A stretch of 8,576 bases of DNA from CAYZXT01 sp964482515 (GTDB lineage: Bacteria; Elusimicrobiota; Elusimicrobia; FEN-1173). Both the position numbers and the translations under genes were made by a program. The DNA is taken from the NCBI GenBank assembly GCA_964482515.1, contig CAYZXT010000061.1, positions 1 to 8,576 of the forward strand, read 5' to 3'. Below, piece after piece: positions 1 to 8,576 of this stretch. The notes below the pieces were generated by a model. The model was not told the DNA's origin. It searched no databases and saw nothing but the letters and a program-made list of their open reading frames with translations. Numbering within the stretch: position 1 is the first letter of the stretch; the number at the start of each line of letters is the position of its first letter.

Positions 1-1147
1 TTAAGCCGTAATTTCGGTGACGACGCCTGCGCCGACGGTATGGCCGCCTTCGCGGATCGCGAAGCGCACGCCCTTCTCCAACGCCACGGGCATCAGCAGC
101 TCCACGTCCATCTCCACGTTGTCCCCGGGCATCACCATCTCCACCCCGGCCTTCAACTTCACGTCCCCCGTCACGTCCGTCGTCCGCACGTAGAACTGCG
201 GCCGGTACCCGTTGAAGAACGGCGTGTGCCGCCCGCCTTCTTCCTTCGTCAAAATGTACACCTGCGCCTTGAACTTCTTGTGCGGCTGGATGCTCCCCGG
301 CGCGCAGATCACTTGCCCCCGCTCGATCTGTTCCTTTTCAATGCCCCGCAGCAGGATCCCCACGTTGTCGCCCGCCTGCGCCTCGTCCATCACCTTCCGG
401 AACATTTCGATCCCGGTGACCACCGTCTTCTGCGTGTCCTTCAGGCCCACGATCTCGACGTTGTCGCCCACCTTCACCTTGCCGCGTTCCATACGCCCCG
501 TCGCCACAGTCCCGCGGCCCGTGATGGAGAACACGTCTTCCACGGACATCAGCATCGGCTTGTCCAGTTCCCGCTTCGGGTCAGGAATCGCCGTGTCCAG
601 CGCTTCCACCAGCTTCAGAATCGACGCCTCGCCGATCTCGCTGGTGTCCCCCTGGATCGCCTTCAAAGCGGAACCCCGGATCACGGGCACCTTGTCCCCG
701 GGAAATTCATATTTCTTCAGCAGGTCCCGGACTTCGATCTCCACCAGGTCCAACAGCTCCGCGTCGTCCACAGTGTCCACCTTGTTCAGGAAAACCACCA
801 GGTTCGGCACGTTCACCTGCCGCGCCAACAACACGTGCTCGCGCGTCTGCGGCATCGGGCCGTCAGCCGCCGACACCACCAAAATCGCTCCGTCCATCTG
901 CGCCGCGCCTGTGATCATGTTCTTGATGTAGTCCGCGTGCCCGGGGCAGTCGATGTGCGCGTAGTGACGCTTGTCCGATTCGTACTCCACGTGCGACACC
1001 GCGATCGTCACGATCTTCGAATCGTCGCGCACCGTCCCGCCCTTCGCAATGTCCGCGTACGCCTTCACCTGCGCCTTACCCGTCTTCGCCAGCACAGACA
1101 GGATCGACGCCGTCAGCGTCGTCTTGCCGTGGTCCACGTGCCCGATC
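1..1147 (-). CDS. tuf: Elongation factor Tu, second copy; 5' end lost in assembly gap
   Basis: EF-Tu delivers aminoacyl-tRNA to the ribosomal A site as a GTP complex in the cytoplasm. The frame is open from the gap to a TAA at 1-3, giving 381 complete codons. Counting from the first complete codon (Ile, 1144-1146), the P-loop GHVDHGKT is at 2-9, G3 DCPGH at 66-70, G4 NKVD at 121-124 and G5 SALK at 159-162. Domain 2 follows from about 195 (FSITGRGT) and domain 3 from about 293, ending in the typical IREGGHTVGAGVV tail. About 17 N-terminal residues are missing compared with the neighbouring copy. The GTG at 1135-1137 is the internal Val of HVDHGK, not a start. Switch I reads KGGTVRDDSKIVTIAVS where most EF-Tu have a PEEKARGITI-type segment; the Mg-binding Thr is kept. 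It is out of frame with the tuf fragment at 1158-1340, so these are two different tuf sequences joined by scaffolding. The family call is certain; physical linkage to fusA is doubtful. Confidence 0.93.
1108..1147. repeat. 40-bp exact direct repeat, copy 1 (tuf P-loop codons)
   Basis: These 40 bases are identical, in the same orientation, to 1251-1290. They encode the IGHVDHGKTTLTA region of EF-Tu in both tuf fragments. This copy ends at the last base before the N gap. The repeat is shared coding sequence of two tuf paralogues, not a mobile or regulatory repeat. Confidence 0.95.
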
Positions 1148-1157
1148 NNNNNNNNNN
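1148..1157. other. Assembly gap (10 N)
   Basis: Ten undetermined bases split tuf. The codon phase differs on the two sides: codons start at positions equal to 1 modulo 3 on the left and 0 modulo 3 on the right. A literal 10-base gap therefore breaks the reading frame. The protein sequence also jumps backwards, from ARGI to IGHVDHG, across it. The true missing length is unknown. If two tuf genes really lie in tandem, about 1 kb (the rest of copy one plus the start of copy two) would be missing. Confidence 0.97.
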
Positions 1158-1340
1158 GATCCCGCGCGCCTTCTCTTCCGGGGCGTTGTCGATCGAGTCG
1201 TACGCCCGAACCTGCGCGAACCCCTTCAGCGCCAGCACCTTCGTGATCGCCGCCGTCAGCGTCGTCTTGCCGTGGTCCACGTGCCCGATCGTTCCCACGT
1301 TCACGTGCATCTTCGTTCGCTCAAATTTTGGCTTCGCCAT
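1158..1340 (-). CDS. tuf: Elongation factor Tu, fusA-linked copy; first 61 codons only, 3' part lost in gap
   Basis: This is the N-terminus of EF-Tu, the GTPase that carries aminoacyl-tRNA to the ribosome. It starts at ATG 1338-1340, 17 bases after the fusA stop and behind a GGAGG site, which is the standard str-operon position. The 61 codons begin MAKPKFERTK, followed by GTIGHVDHGKTTLTAA (P-loop GHVDHGKT, residues 19-26). They end in the canonical switch I lead DNAPEEKARGI at the gap edge. Residue 11 is Met where most EF-Tu have Pro (KMHVNVGT, usually KPHVNVGT). The remaining roughly 335 residues are absent: the sequence beyond the gap is another EF-Tu that restarts at the P-loop. Codon choice (AAG, GTG, CTG, ACG preferred) matches the fragment across the gap, which is compatible with one genome carrying two tuf genes. 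Confidence 0.93.
1251..1290. repeat. 40-bp exact direct repeat, copy 2 (tuf P-loop codons)
   Basis: Identical to 1108-1147, lying inside the 5' fragment of the fusA-linked tuf and encoding the same P-loop region. Beyond position 1290 this copy continues into the EF-Tu N-terminus. Copy 1 instead runs into the gap. Confidence 0.95.
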
Positions 1341-1350
1341 GGTTGAATTT

Positions 1351-1355
1351 CCTCC
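1351..1355 (-). promoter_or_regulatory. Ribosome binding site of tuf
   Basis: GGAGG on the minus strand, in the 17-base fusA-tuf spacer, 10 bases before the ATG. It supports the start at 1340. Confidence 0.8.
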
Positions 1356-1357
1356 GT

Positions 1358-3445
<2,088 letters not shown>

Positions 3446-3453
3446 TAAAGTTT

Positions 3454-3458
3454 TCCTT
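3454..3458 (-). promoter_or_regulatory. Ribosome binding site of fusA
   Basis: AAGGA on the minus strand, 8 bases before the fusA ATG, in the 21-base rpsG-fusA spacer. Confidence 0.75.
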
Positions 3459-3466
3459 TTTGAATT

Positions 3467-3946
3467 CTACCAGCGGTAGTGGGCGAAAGCTTTGTTCGCT
3501 TCGGCCATCTTGTGCGTATCTTCGCGTTTCTTCATGGCGCCGCCCTCTTTTTTGCTGGCGAGGACGAGCTCATCCGCCAACCTCTCGTGCATAGGTTTGC
3601 CGGTCTTGGCCCGGGTGATCTCGAGCAGCCACTGTATCGCCATGCTGGCGCCTCGCTCCGGTCGGACTTCGCTGGGGACCTGATAGGTGGCTCCGCCGAC
3701 GCGGCGGGGGCGGACTTCCAAAAGGGGACGGACGTTTTCAACGGCGCGGTTGAATACGGCCAAAGAATCTTCGTTGGTTTTTTTCTGGACCACGTCCATG
3801 GCTTTATTAAAAACGCGCTCGCTGAGGCCTTTCTTGCCCTGGAAATTCAGGCGGCCGATGAAACGGGAAACCAAGACGGAATTATAACGAAAATCCGGTT
3901 CGGGCATTCCGCGGCGTTCGCGGGGTTTTAGTTGTTTTCGAGGCAT
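3467..3946 (-). CDS. rpsG: 30S ribosomal protein S7 (uS7)
   Basis: uS7 is a primary 16S rRNA binder that nucleates assembly of the 30S head and lines the E-site exit path. The protein is 159 residues (about 156 is typical). Diagnostic segments are NRAVENVRP (about 66-74), RRVGGATYQVP (about 80-90), the VRPERGASMAIQWL helix region, and the near-invariant C-terminus KREDTHKMAEANKAFAHYRW. The N-terminus is basic (MPRKQLKPRERRG), with a few residues differing from common versions. The ATG at 3944-3946 follows two purine-rich sites in a 24-base spacer after rpsL. The stop is TAG at 3467-3469. In E. coli, S7 represses the operon by binding a structured rpsL-rpsG spacer of roughly 100 bases; the spacer here is too short for that element. 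The identification is secure. Confidence 0.97.
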   Translation of the reverse strand: MPRKQLKPRERRGMPEPDFRYNSVLVSRFIGRLNFQGKKGLSERVFNKAMDVVQKKTNEDSLAVFNRAVENVRPLLEVRPRRVGGATYQVPSEVRPERGASMAIQWLLEITRAKTGKPMHERLADELVLASKKEGGAMKKREDTHKMAEANKAFAHYRW

Positions 3947-3956
3947 GGGATAATGA

Positions 3957-3961
3957 TCCTT
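3957..3961 (-). promoter_or_regulatory. Ribosome binding site of rpsG
   Basis: AAGGA on the minus strand, 10 bases before the rpsG ATG. A second AAGGAA lies at 3962-3967, about 15 bases before the ATG and probably too far to be the main site. Confidence 0.6.
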
Positions 3962-3970
3962 TTCCTTAAA

Positions 3971-4369
3971 TTATTTCTTCGCCGTGTCGGCGCCCTTTTT
4001 GGGACGCTTCGCGCCGTACTTCGAACGGCCTTGCCGACGGTCGTTCACGCCGGTCGCATCGAGAGGGCCGCGGATAATGTGATAACGAACGCCCGGCAGA
4101 TCCTTCACGCGTCCGCCGCGCACGAGCACGATCGAGTGCTCCTGCAGCGTGTGGCCGACGCCGGGGATATAAGCCGTTACTTCCACTCCGGTCGTCAGCT
4201 TCACGCGGGCGACTTTACGAAGAGCCGAGTTCGGTTTCTTGGGCGTCGTCGTGTACACCCGGGTGCACACGCCGCGCCGCTGCGGAGATTCCTGAAGGGC
4301 CGGGGCCTTGGTTTTGATGTGGACGGATTCCCGCCCAGTCCGGCTAATGAGTTGGCTGACTGTAGGCAT
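3971..4369 (-). CDS. rpsL: 30S ribosomal protein S12 (uS12)
   Basis: uS12 sits at the 30S decoding centre and affects translational accuracy. Its mutations are the classic cause of streptomycin resistance. The protein is 132 residues. It shows MPTVSQLI at the start, RRGVCTRVYTTTPKKPNSALRK (split here: RRGVCTRVY at 31-39, TPKKPNSALRK at 42-52), HTLQEHS (73-79), GGRVKDLPGVRYH (85-97) and RSKYGAKRPKK near the end. The two lysines linked to streptomycin resistance in E. coli (mature Lys42 and Lys87) are wild type here, at 44 and 89. Asp90 matches the site methylthiolated by RimO in E. coli. Nothing in this protein predicts ribosomal streptomycin resistance. The ATG directly follows the TAG of rpoC with no spacer, and its ribosome binding site lies inside rpoC, so translation is probably coupled to that of rpoC. 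Confidence 0.98.
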   Translation of the reverse strand: MPTVSQLISRTGRESVHIKTKAPALQESPQRRGVCTRVYTTTPKKPNSALRKVARVKLTTGVEVTAYIPGVGHTLQEHSIVLVRGGRVKDLPGVRYHIIRGPLDATGVNDRRQGRSKYGAKRPKKGADTAKK

Positions 4370-7300
4370 CTATTTCTCCTTGGCGGCTGCCGCTGCGGCT
4401 TCCGCTTCCTTGGCGCGGGCACGGGAATATAACCCGGTACCGGTCGGAATCAAGTGTCCGATGATGACGTTTTCCTTAAGCCCGCGCAGATAGTCGATCT
4501 GCCCGCTGGTGGAGGCGTCCGTCAGGACCCGCGTGGTCTCCTGGAAGGAGGCCGCGGAGATGAAAGATTCCGATGACAGGGACGCCTTGGTGATTCCGAG
4601 CAGGACCGGCTGGGCTTCCGCTGTCTCGCCGCCCGCGTCCGCCACTTCCTTGTTTTCGCGGTTGAAGCGGCCGCGGCTGACGATTTCGCCGACCAGGAAG
4701 TCCGTGTCACCGGACTTGCTTACGAGGACGTTGGACAACATCTGCCGGACGATGATTTCAATATGTTTATCGTTCATGGTAACGCCCTGGAGCCTGTACA
4801 CTTCCTGAATCTCGTTGACCAGGAACTCCTGAACTTCCTTGGCGCCCTTGACCTTCAAAATGTCATGGGGGTTGACGGCGCCGTCGGTGAGGGGCTCGCC
4901 CACGCCCACGCGGTCGCCTTCGTACACCACCAAGTGCTTGCCCTGGGGGATATTGTAATCCCGGGCCAGCCCCGTTTCCTCGTTGGTGACGGTCACGCGA
5001 AGGGTGCCGCGCTGCGTCATGCCGAGCTTCACAATACCGTCGATTTCGGAGATGACGGAAGCGTTGCGGGGTTTGCGCGCTTCAAAGAGTTCGGCCACGC
5101 GGGGCAGACCGCCGGTGATATCCTTCGTCTTGGAGACTTCCTGCGGTATCTTGGCAAGCACGTCGCCCGGCAGGACCTGGTCCCCATCTTGCGCGACGAT
5201 GTTGGTGTCCACGGGAAGCGGATAGCTCGCCACTTTCTTGCCGTCCTTGGTGATGACGACCTGCGGATGGAGCTGCTCGGCGCGGTGTTCGATGATGACG
5301 CGTTCGATCAATCCGGTGATGCGGTTCTTCTCTTCGTGCATGGTGATGCCTTCCACCACGTCCTGGAGCTTGGCCGTTCCTTCATACTCGGAAATGATCG
5401 GCAGCGAATAAGGGTCCCACTCGGCGAGCACTTCATTTTTCTCGACGCGTTTTCCATCGGCGACCTTGATGCGCGCGCCGTAGGGGATGTCGTGGTGCTC
5501 GCTGTCTTTGCCGGCTCCGGGCTCCCGCAGGGAGAGAACACCGTTGCGGCTGATGGACATCAACTGGTCTTCGCGGTTTCGGACCGTCTTGATGTTCATA
5601 AATTTCACTTGCCCGCCGATGGCGGCCGTCACCTGGGACTTCTTGATGACGCGGCTGGCGGTGCCGCCGATGTGGAAGGTTCGCAGGGTCAGCTGCGTGC
5701 CGGGTTCGCCGATGGATTGGGCGGCGATCACACCGACCGCTTCTCCGGCTTCCACCAGACGCCCCGTGGCCAAGTTCATTCCGTAACATTTAGCGCAGAC
5801 GCCGAACATGGACTCGCAGGTCAGGACCGAGCGGATGCGGATGCGGTCGATGCCGGCCGCCGCCACTTCCTTGGACTTCGCCGCGGTGACCATCTCGCCG
5901 GTCTTGAGGACGACGTCGTCGGTCAGCGGGTTCACGACGTTGTCGAGCACGAACCGCCCGATCAGGCGCTCCTCCAAGGGTTCGATGACGTCTTCGCCGG
6001 AGCGAATGGTGCCAATGCGGATCCCGTTGATGGTGCCGCAATCCGACTCCGTGATCACGATGTCGTGGGCGACGTCCACCAGGCGGCGCGTCAGGTAACC
6101 GGCGTCGGCGGTTTTCAGGGCGGTGTCGGCGAGGCCCTTTCGTCCGCCGTGGGTGGAGATGAAGTATTCCAGCACGGTGAGGCCTTCGCGGAAATTCGAA
6201 ATAACGGGGGATTCGATGATTTCACCGACCGCGCCCGTGATCTTCTTCTGGGGCTTCTGCATCAGTCCGCGCATGCCGGCCAGTTGACGGATCTGCTGGC
6301 GGCTGCCGCGGGCGCCGGAGTCCGCCATCATGAAGATGGAGTTGAACTTCGGCTGCTTCTCTTTATACGGCGCCAATTCGGTCTTCTTCATCTCGTCGAA
6401 CATGATGTCCGAGATTTGGTCCGTCACGTGGGTCCAGAGATCGATGATTTTATTGTAGCGCTCGGAGTCGGTGATGACGCCGGCTTTGGACTGTCGTTCG
6501 ATATCCTTGATTTCCAATCGGGCTTTTTTCACCAATTCGGCCTTGGCGGGCGGGATATGCATGTCCGAAATGGAGATGGACACGCCGGCGACGGTGGCGA
6601 AGCGATAACCGATTTTCTTGATCTGGTCGAGAAGGGTCACGGTCCGGAATGCGCCCAGTTCGCGGTAGCAGCGGTCCACCAGGTTGACGAGCTCTTTCTT
6701 GGAAACGTTGGTGTTGACGTAGCCCAGCTCTTTGGGAACGACGTTATTGAAGAGTACGCGGCCCACGGTGGTCCAGTCCTTCCATTTATTCGGGTTGCGA
6801 ATGTCCTTTTCGTCCAACCCTTCTTCCTTCAATTTATTGATCCCGCGGACCTTGATGCGCGCGTGCAGGTCCACCTGGCCGTTTTGGTAGGAGGAAGACA
6901 CTTCCTCGCGGTCAGAGAAAATATTCCCTTCACCGGGAACGCCGTTCTTCACCTTGGTCATGTAGGCGCAGCCGAGCACCATATCCTGCGAGGGCACGGC
7001 GACCGGCCGGCCGGAGGCCGGGGACAAAATGTTGTTGGTCGCCAGCATCAGCAGGCGGGCTTCCAATTGAGACTCGATCGAGAGCGGCACGTGGACGGCC
7101 ATCTGATCGCCGTCGAAATCGGCGTTGAAAGCGGCGCAGGTCAACGGGTGCAGTTGGATGGCTTTTCCTTCGATCAACACGGGCTCGAAGGCCTGGATGC
7201 CGAGGCGGTGCAGCGTCGGTGCGCGGTTGAGCATGATGGGGTGGTTCCGGGTGACCTGCTCCAGGATGTCCCACACTTCGGGCTTCACGCGTTCCAACAT

Positions 7301-8536
7301 GCGCTTGGCGGCCCGCAGCGTGACGTTTTCCTTCTTCATCAGCTCGCGGATAATAAAGGGTTTGAAAAGCTCCAGTGCCATTTCCTTGGGCAGACCGCAC
7401 TGGTGCAGCTTCAGGTTCGGACCGACCACGATCACGGAGCGGCCGGAATAGTCCACGCGCTTTCCGAGGAGGTTTTGGCGGAACCGGCCCTGTTTGCCCT
7501 TGAGAATATCGGACAAGGATTTCAGGGGGCGATTGCCCGCGCCGACCACGACCTTGCCGTGGGCGCCGTTTTCCAACAGCGCGTCCACCGCTTCCTGGAG
7601 GAGGCGCTTCTCGTTGTGCACCATGACCTCGGGCGCGCGGAGCGACTCGATGTGCTTCAGGCGGTTGTTGCGGTTGATGATGCGGCGATACAAATCGTTC
7701 AAGTCGGATGTCGCGAAACGTCCGCCTTCCAGGGGGACGAGTGGACGAAGGTCCGGCGGGATCACCGGGAGGATGGTCAGAACCATGTTCTCGGGGCGGC
7801 TGTTGGAGCGTACAAAACCGTCGAGGATGCGCAGGCGTTTTATCAACCTGCCGCGCTCCGCTTCGGATTCCGTTTCCTTCAGGCGCTGGCGGACTTCTTC
7901 GGACTCGCCCTTGACGTTGATCTGGGCCAGCAAGTCGCGGATCGCGCCCGCACCGATGCCGACCTTCACCTTGCCGCGGAATTCCTCCCTGGCCTTCTGG
8001 TATTCTTCGTCGGACAAAATTTGGCGGGCCTTGTACTTCACCTTGCCGTCGCCGTCCTTGAAATCTTCCAATACGATATAGCGGGCGTAATAAACCACGC
8101 GCTCGAGGTCGGACAGCTTCAGATTGAGGAGAGTGCCGATGCGCGAAGGGGTTTTGCGGAGATACCAGATGTGCGCCACGGGCACGGCCAGCTCAATGTG
8201 GCCCATGCGTTCGCGGCGAACTTTGGACTCGGTGACTTCCACGCCGCAGCGGTCGCAAATGACGCCCTTGTACTTAATGTATTTGTACTTGCCGCAGTTA
8301 CATTCCCAGTCGCGGACCGGGCCGAAAATGCGTTCGCAGAAAAGCCCGTCGCGCTCGGGCTTGAACGTACGGTAGTTGATGGTTTCGGGCTTCCGCACTT
8401 CGCCGAAGGACCAGCTGGAAATCTGGTCCGGGCTGGCGATCGTGACGCGCATGGCGTCGAAGTCCGTGAAGTTAAGGGCCGGGGCCACTTTCTTCTGCTT
8501 GGATTCTTTCTTGCGTTCTGCGAAAAGGGTAGCCAT
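4370..8536 (-). CDS. rpoC: DNA-directed RNA polymerase subunit beta'
   Basis: Beta' forms one half of the RNA polymerase active-site cleft and holds the catalytic Mg. The protein is 1388 residues (E. coli 1407). In order it has: N-terminal zinc-binding Cys79, Cys81, Cys94 and Cys97; switch and lid regions (GKRVDYSGRSVIVVGP, 358-373); catalytic NADFDGDQM (471-479, with Asp473, 475 and 477); bridge-helix and F-loop region (about 735-825, including MADSGARGS and HGGRKGLADTALKTA); and a second zinc site of Cys833, Cys907, Cys914 and Cys917. The trigger loop spans about 935-961 (GVIAAQSIGEPGTQLTLRTFH), with Leu951 at the position of E. coli Met932. An SI3-like insertion of about 170 residues follows (about 962-1133), before TKDITGGLPRVAELFEAR. 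The C-terminus ends in an Ala/Lys/Glu-rich tail after HLIPTGTG. The ATG at 8534-8536 has AAGGAG 9 bases upstream. The gene is complete and appears functional. Confidence 0.98.
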   Translation of the reverse strand: MATLFAERKKESKQKKVAPALNFTDFDAMRVTIASPDQISSWSFGEVRKPETINYRTFKPERDGLFCERIFGPVRDWECNCGKYKYIKYKGVICDRCGVEVTESKVRRERMGHIELAVPVAHIWYLRKTPSRIGTLLNLKLSDLERVVYYARYIVLEDFKDGDGKVKYKARQILSDEEYQKAREEFRGKVKVGIGAGAIRDLLAQINVKGESEEVRQRLKETESEAERGRLIKRLRILDGFVRSNSRPENMVLTILPVIPPDLRPLVPLEGGRFATSDLNDLYRRIINRNNRLKHIESLRAPEVMVHNEKRLLQEAVDALLENGAHGKVVVGAGNRPLKSLSDILKGKQGRFRQNLLGKRVDYSGRSVIVVGPNLKLHQCGLPKEMALELFKPFIIRELMKKENVTLRAAKRMLERVKPEVWDILEQVTRNHPIMLNRAPTLHRLGIQAFEPVLIEGKAIQLHPLTCAAFNADFDGDQMAVHVPLSIESQLEARLLMLATNNILSPASGRPVAVPSQDMVLGCAYMTKVKNGVPGEGNIFSDREEVSSSYQNGQVDLHARIKVRGINKLKEEGLDEKDIRNPNKWKDWTTVGRVLFNNVVPKELGYVNTNVSKKELVNLVDRCYRELGAFRTVTLLDQIKKIGYRFATVAGVSISISDMHIPPAKAELVKKARLEIKDIERQSKAGVITDSERYNKIIDLWTHVTDQISDIMFDEMKKTELAPYKEKQPKFNSIFMMADSGARGSRQQIRQLAGMRGLMQKPQKKITGAVGEIIESPVISNFREGLTVLEYFISTHGGRKGLADTALKTADAGYLTRRLVDVAHDIVITESDCGTINGIRIGTIRSGEDVIEPLEERLIGRFVLDNVVNPLTDDVVLKTGEMVTAAKSKEVAAAGIDRIRIRSVLTCESMFGVCAKCYGMNLATGRLVEAGEAVGVIAAQSIGEPGTQLTLRTFHIGGTASRVIKKSQVTAAIGGQVKFMNIKTVRNREDQLMSISRNGVLSLREPGAGKDSEHHDIPYGARIKVADGKRVEKNEVLAEWDPYSLPIISEYEGTAKLQDVVEGITMHEEKNRITGLIERVIIEHRAEQLHPQVVITKDGKKVASYPLPVDTNIVAQDGDQVLPGDVLAKIPQEVSKTKDITGGLPRVAELFEARKPRNASVISEIDGIVKLGMTQRGTLRVTVTNEETGLARDYNIPQGKHLVVYEGDRVGVGEPLTDGAVNPHDILKVKGAKEVQEFLVNEIQEVYRLQGVTMNDKHIEIIVRQMLSNVLVSKSGDTDFLVGEIVSRGRFNRENKEVADAGGETAEAQPVLLGITKASLSSESFISAASFQETTRVLTDASTSGQIDYLRGLKENVIIGHLIPTGTGLYSRARAKEAEAAAAAAKEK
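4376..4381 (-). promoter_or_regulatory. Ribosome binding site of rpsL, inside rpoC
   Basis: AAGGAG on the minus strand, 6 bases before the rpsL ATG. The same six bases are the Lys-Glu codons of the last three sense codons of rpoC (Lys-Glu-Lys-stop). The site is therefore both coding sequence and initiation signal. Confidence 0.85.
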
Positions 8537-8539
8537 TGA

Positions 8540-8576
8540 TTATCGCTCCTTCGCGACGGCTTCTTTAGCCGCGGAC
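8540..8576 (-). CDS. rpoB: Probable C-terminal end of RNA polymerase subunit beta (partial)
   Basis: One minus-strand frame is open from the window edge to a TAA at 8540-8542, three bases before the rpoC ATG. It encodes SAAKEAVAKER. Only 11 codons are visible, too few to identify by sequence. The call rests on the near-universal rpoB-rpoC order and on the likeness of this Ala/Lys/Glu-rich tail to the end of rpoC in this window. A second frame gives only VRG and a stop 28 bases from rpoC; the third frame runs on into rpoC out of phase. Either of the first two could be the true end of rpoB. Confidence 0.5.
   Translation of the reverse strand, partial: SAAKEAVAKER
8546..8551 (-). promoter_or_regulatory. 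Ribosome binding site of rpoC
   Basis: AAGGAG on the minus strand, 9 bases before the rpoC ATG. If the upstream frame is rpoB, these bases are also its Lys-Glu codons just before the final Arg and stop. Confidence 0.8.

Noticed and set aside
1135..1137. GTG as the start codon of a 378-residue EF-Tu
   Set aside because: It would remove part of the P-loop region. The upstream codons Ile-Gly-His are in frame and match EF-Tu, so this is an internal valine and the true start is missing in the gap.
1108..1290. A genuine EF-Tu with a duplicated P-loop or a mobile-element target duplication
   Set aside because: The reading frame breaks across the gap, the repeat is ordinary tuf coding sequence, and the flanks match two complete-type EF-Tu variants. 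Assembly joining explains all of this.
4763..8539. A 1258-codon plus-strand open frame antisense to rpoC
   Set aside because: Its codons are the exact complement of rpoC codons (same phase modulo 3). It stays open only because this GC-rich rpoC lacks TTA, CTA and TCA codons over that stretch. The translation is His/Asp/Val-rich with no recognisable domain, while rpoC is plainly real.

Overview
This window is a stretch of core bacterial housekeeping genes. It holds the end of the rpoBC transcription unit fused to the str (streptomycin) operon, and every gene is read from the minus strand. In transcription order, from the right edge leftward, it contains: a probable last few codons of rpoB (8540-8576), complete rpoC (8536-4370), complete rpsL (4369-3971), complete rpsG (3946-3467), complete fusA (3445-1358), and tuf (1340-1). 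tuf is interrupted by a 10-base assembly gap at 1148-1157. No tRNA, rRNA, mobile element, CRISPR array or phage gene was found, and no non-coding stretch exceeds about 30 bases.

The genes are packed very tightly. rpoC and rpsL abut with no bases between them, and the other spacers are 17-24 bases, each carrying a recognisable Shine-Dalgarno sequence. No internal promoter or terminator was recognised, so the simplest reading is one polycistronic message. It encodes the RNA polymerase beta' subunit, two 30S decoding-region proteins (uS12 and uS7) and the two elongation GTPases EF-G and EF-Tu.

The main anomaly is at tuf. The 61 codons next to fusA encode a canonical EF-Tu N-terminus that stops at the gap right after ARGI. 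The sequence on the other side of the gap does not continue from there. It restarts at the P-loop of a second, different EF-Tu (IGHVDHGKTT again) with a divergent switch I region, and then runs to a normal stop codon at position 1. The two flanks share an exact 40-base repeat, and the left flank ends exactly where that repeat ends. This looks like a scaffold join between two tuf paralogues (or tuf genes of two organisms), not one real gene.

Organism: the long SI3-type insertion in the beta' trigger loop suggests a Gram-negative-type lineage. The switch I of the second EF-Tu resembles what I remember of Planctomycetes/Verrucomicrobia-type EF-Tu. The DNA is GC-rich, and the N gap fits a draft or metagenome assembly. 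An uncultured Gram-negative phylum is plausible, but the window does not fix the taxon. I do not see an undescribed biological system here. The observations worth checking are the tuf join, the divergent switch I, and the overlap of coding sequence with ribosome binding sites at the gene junctions.
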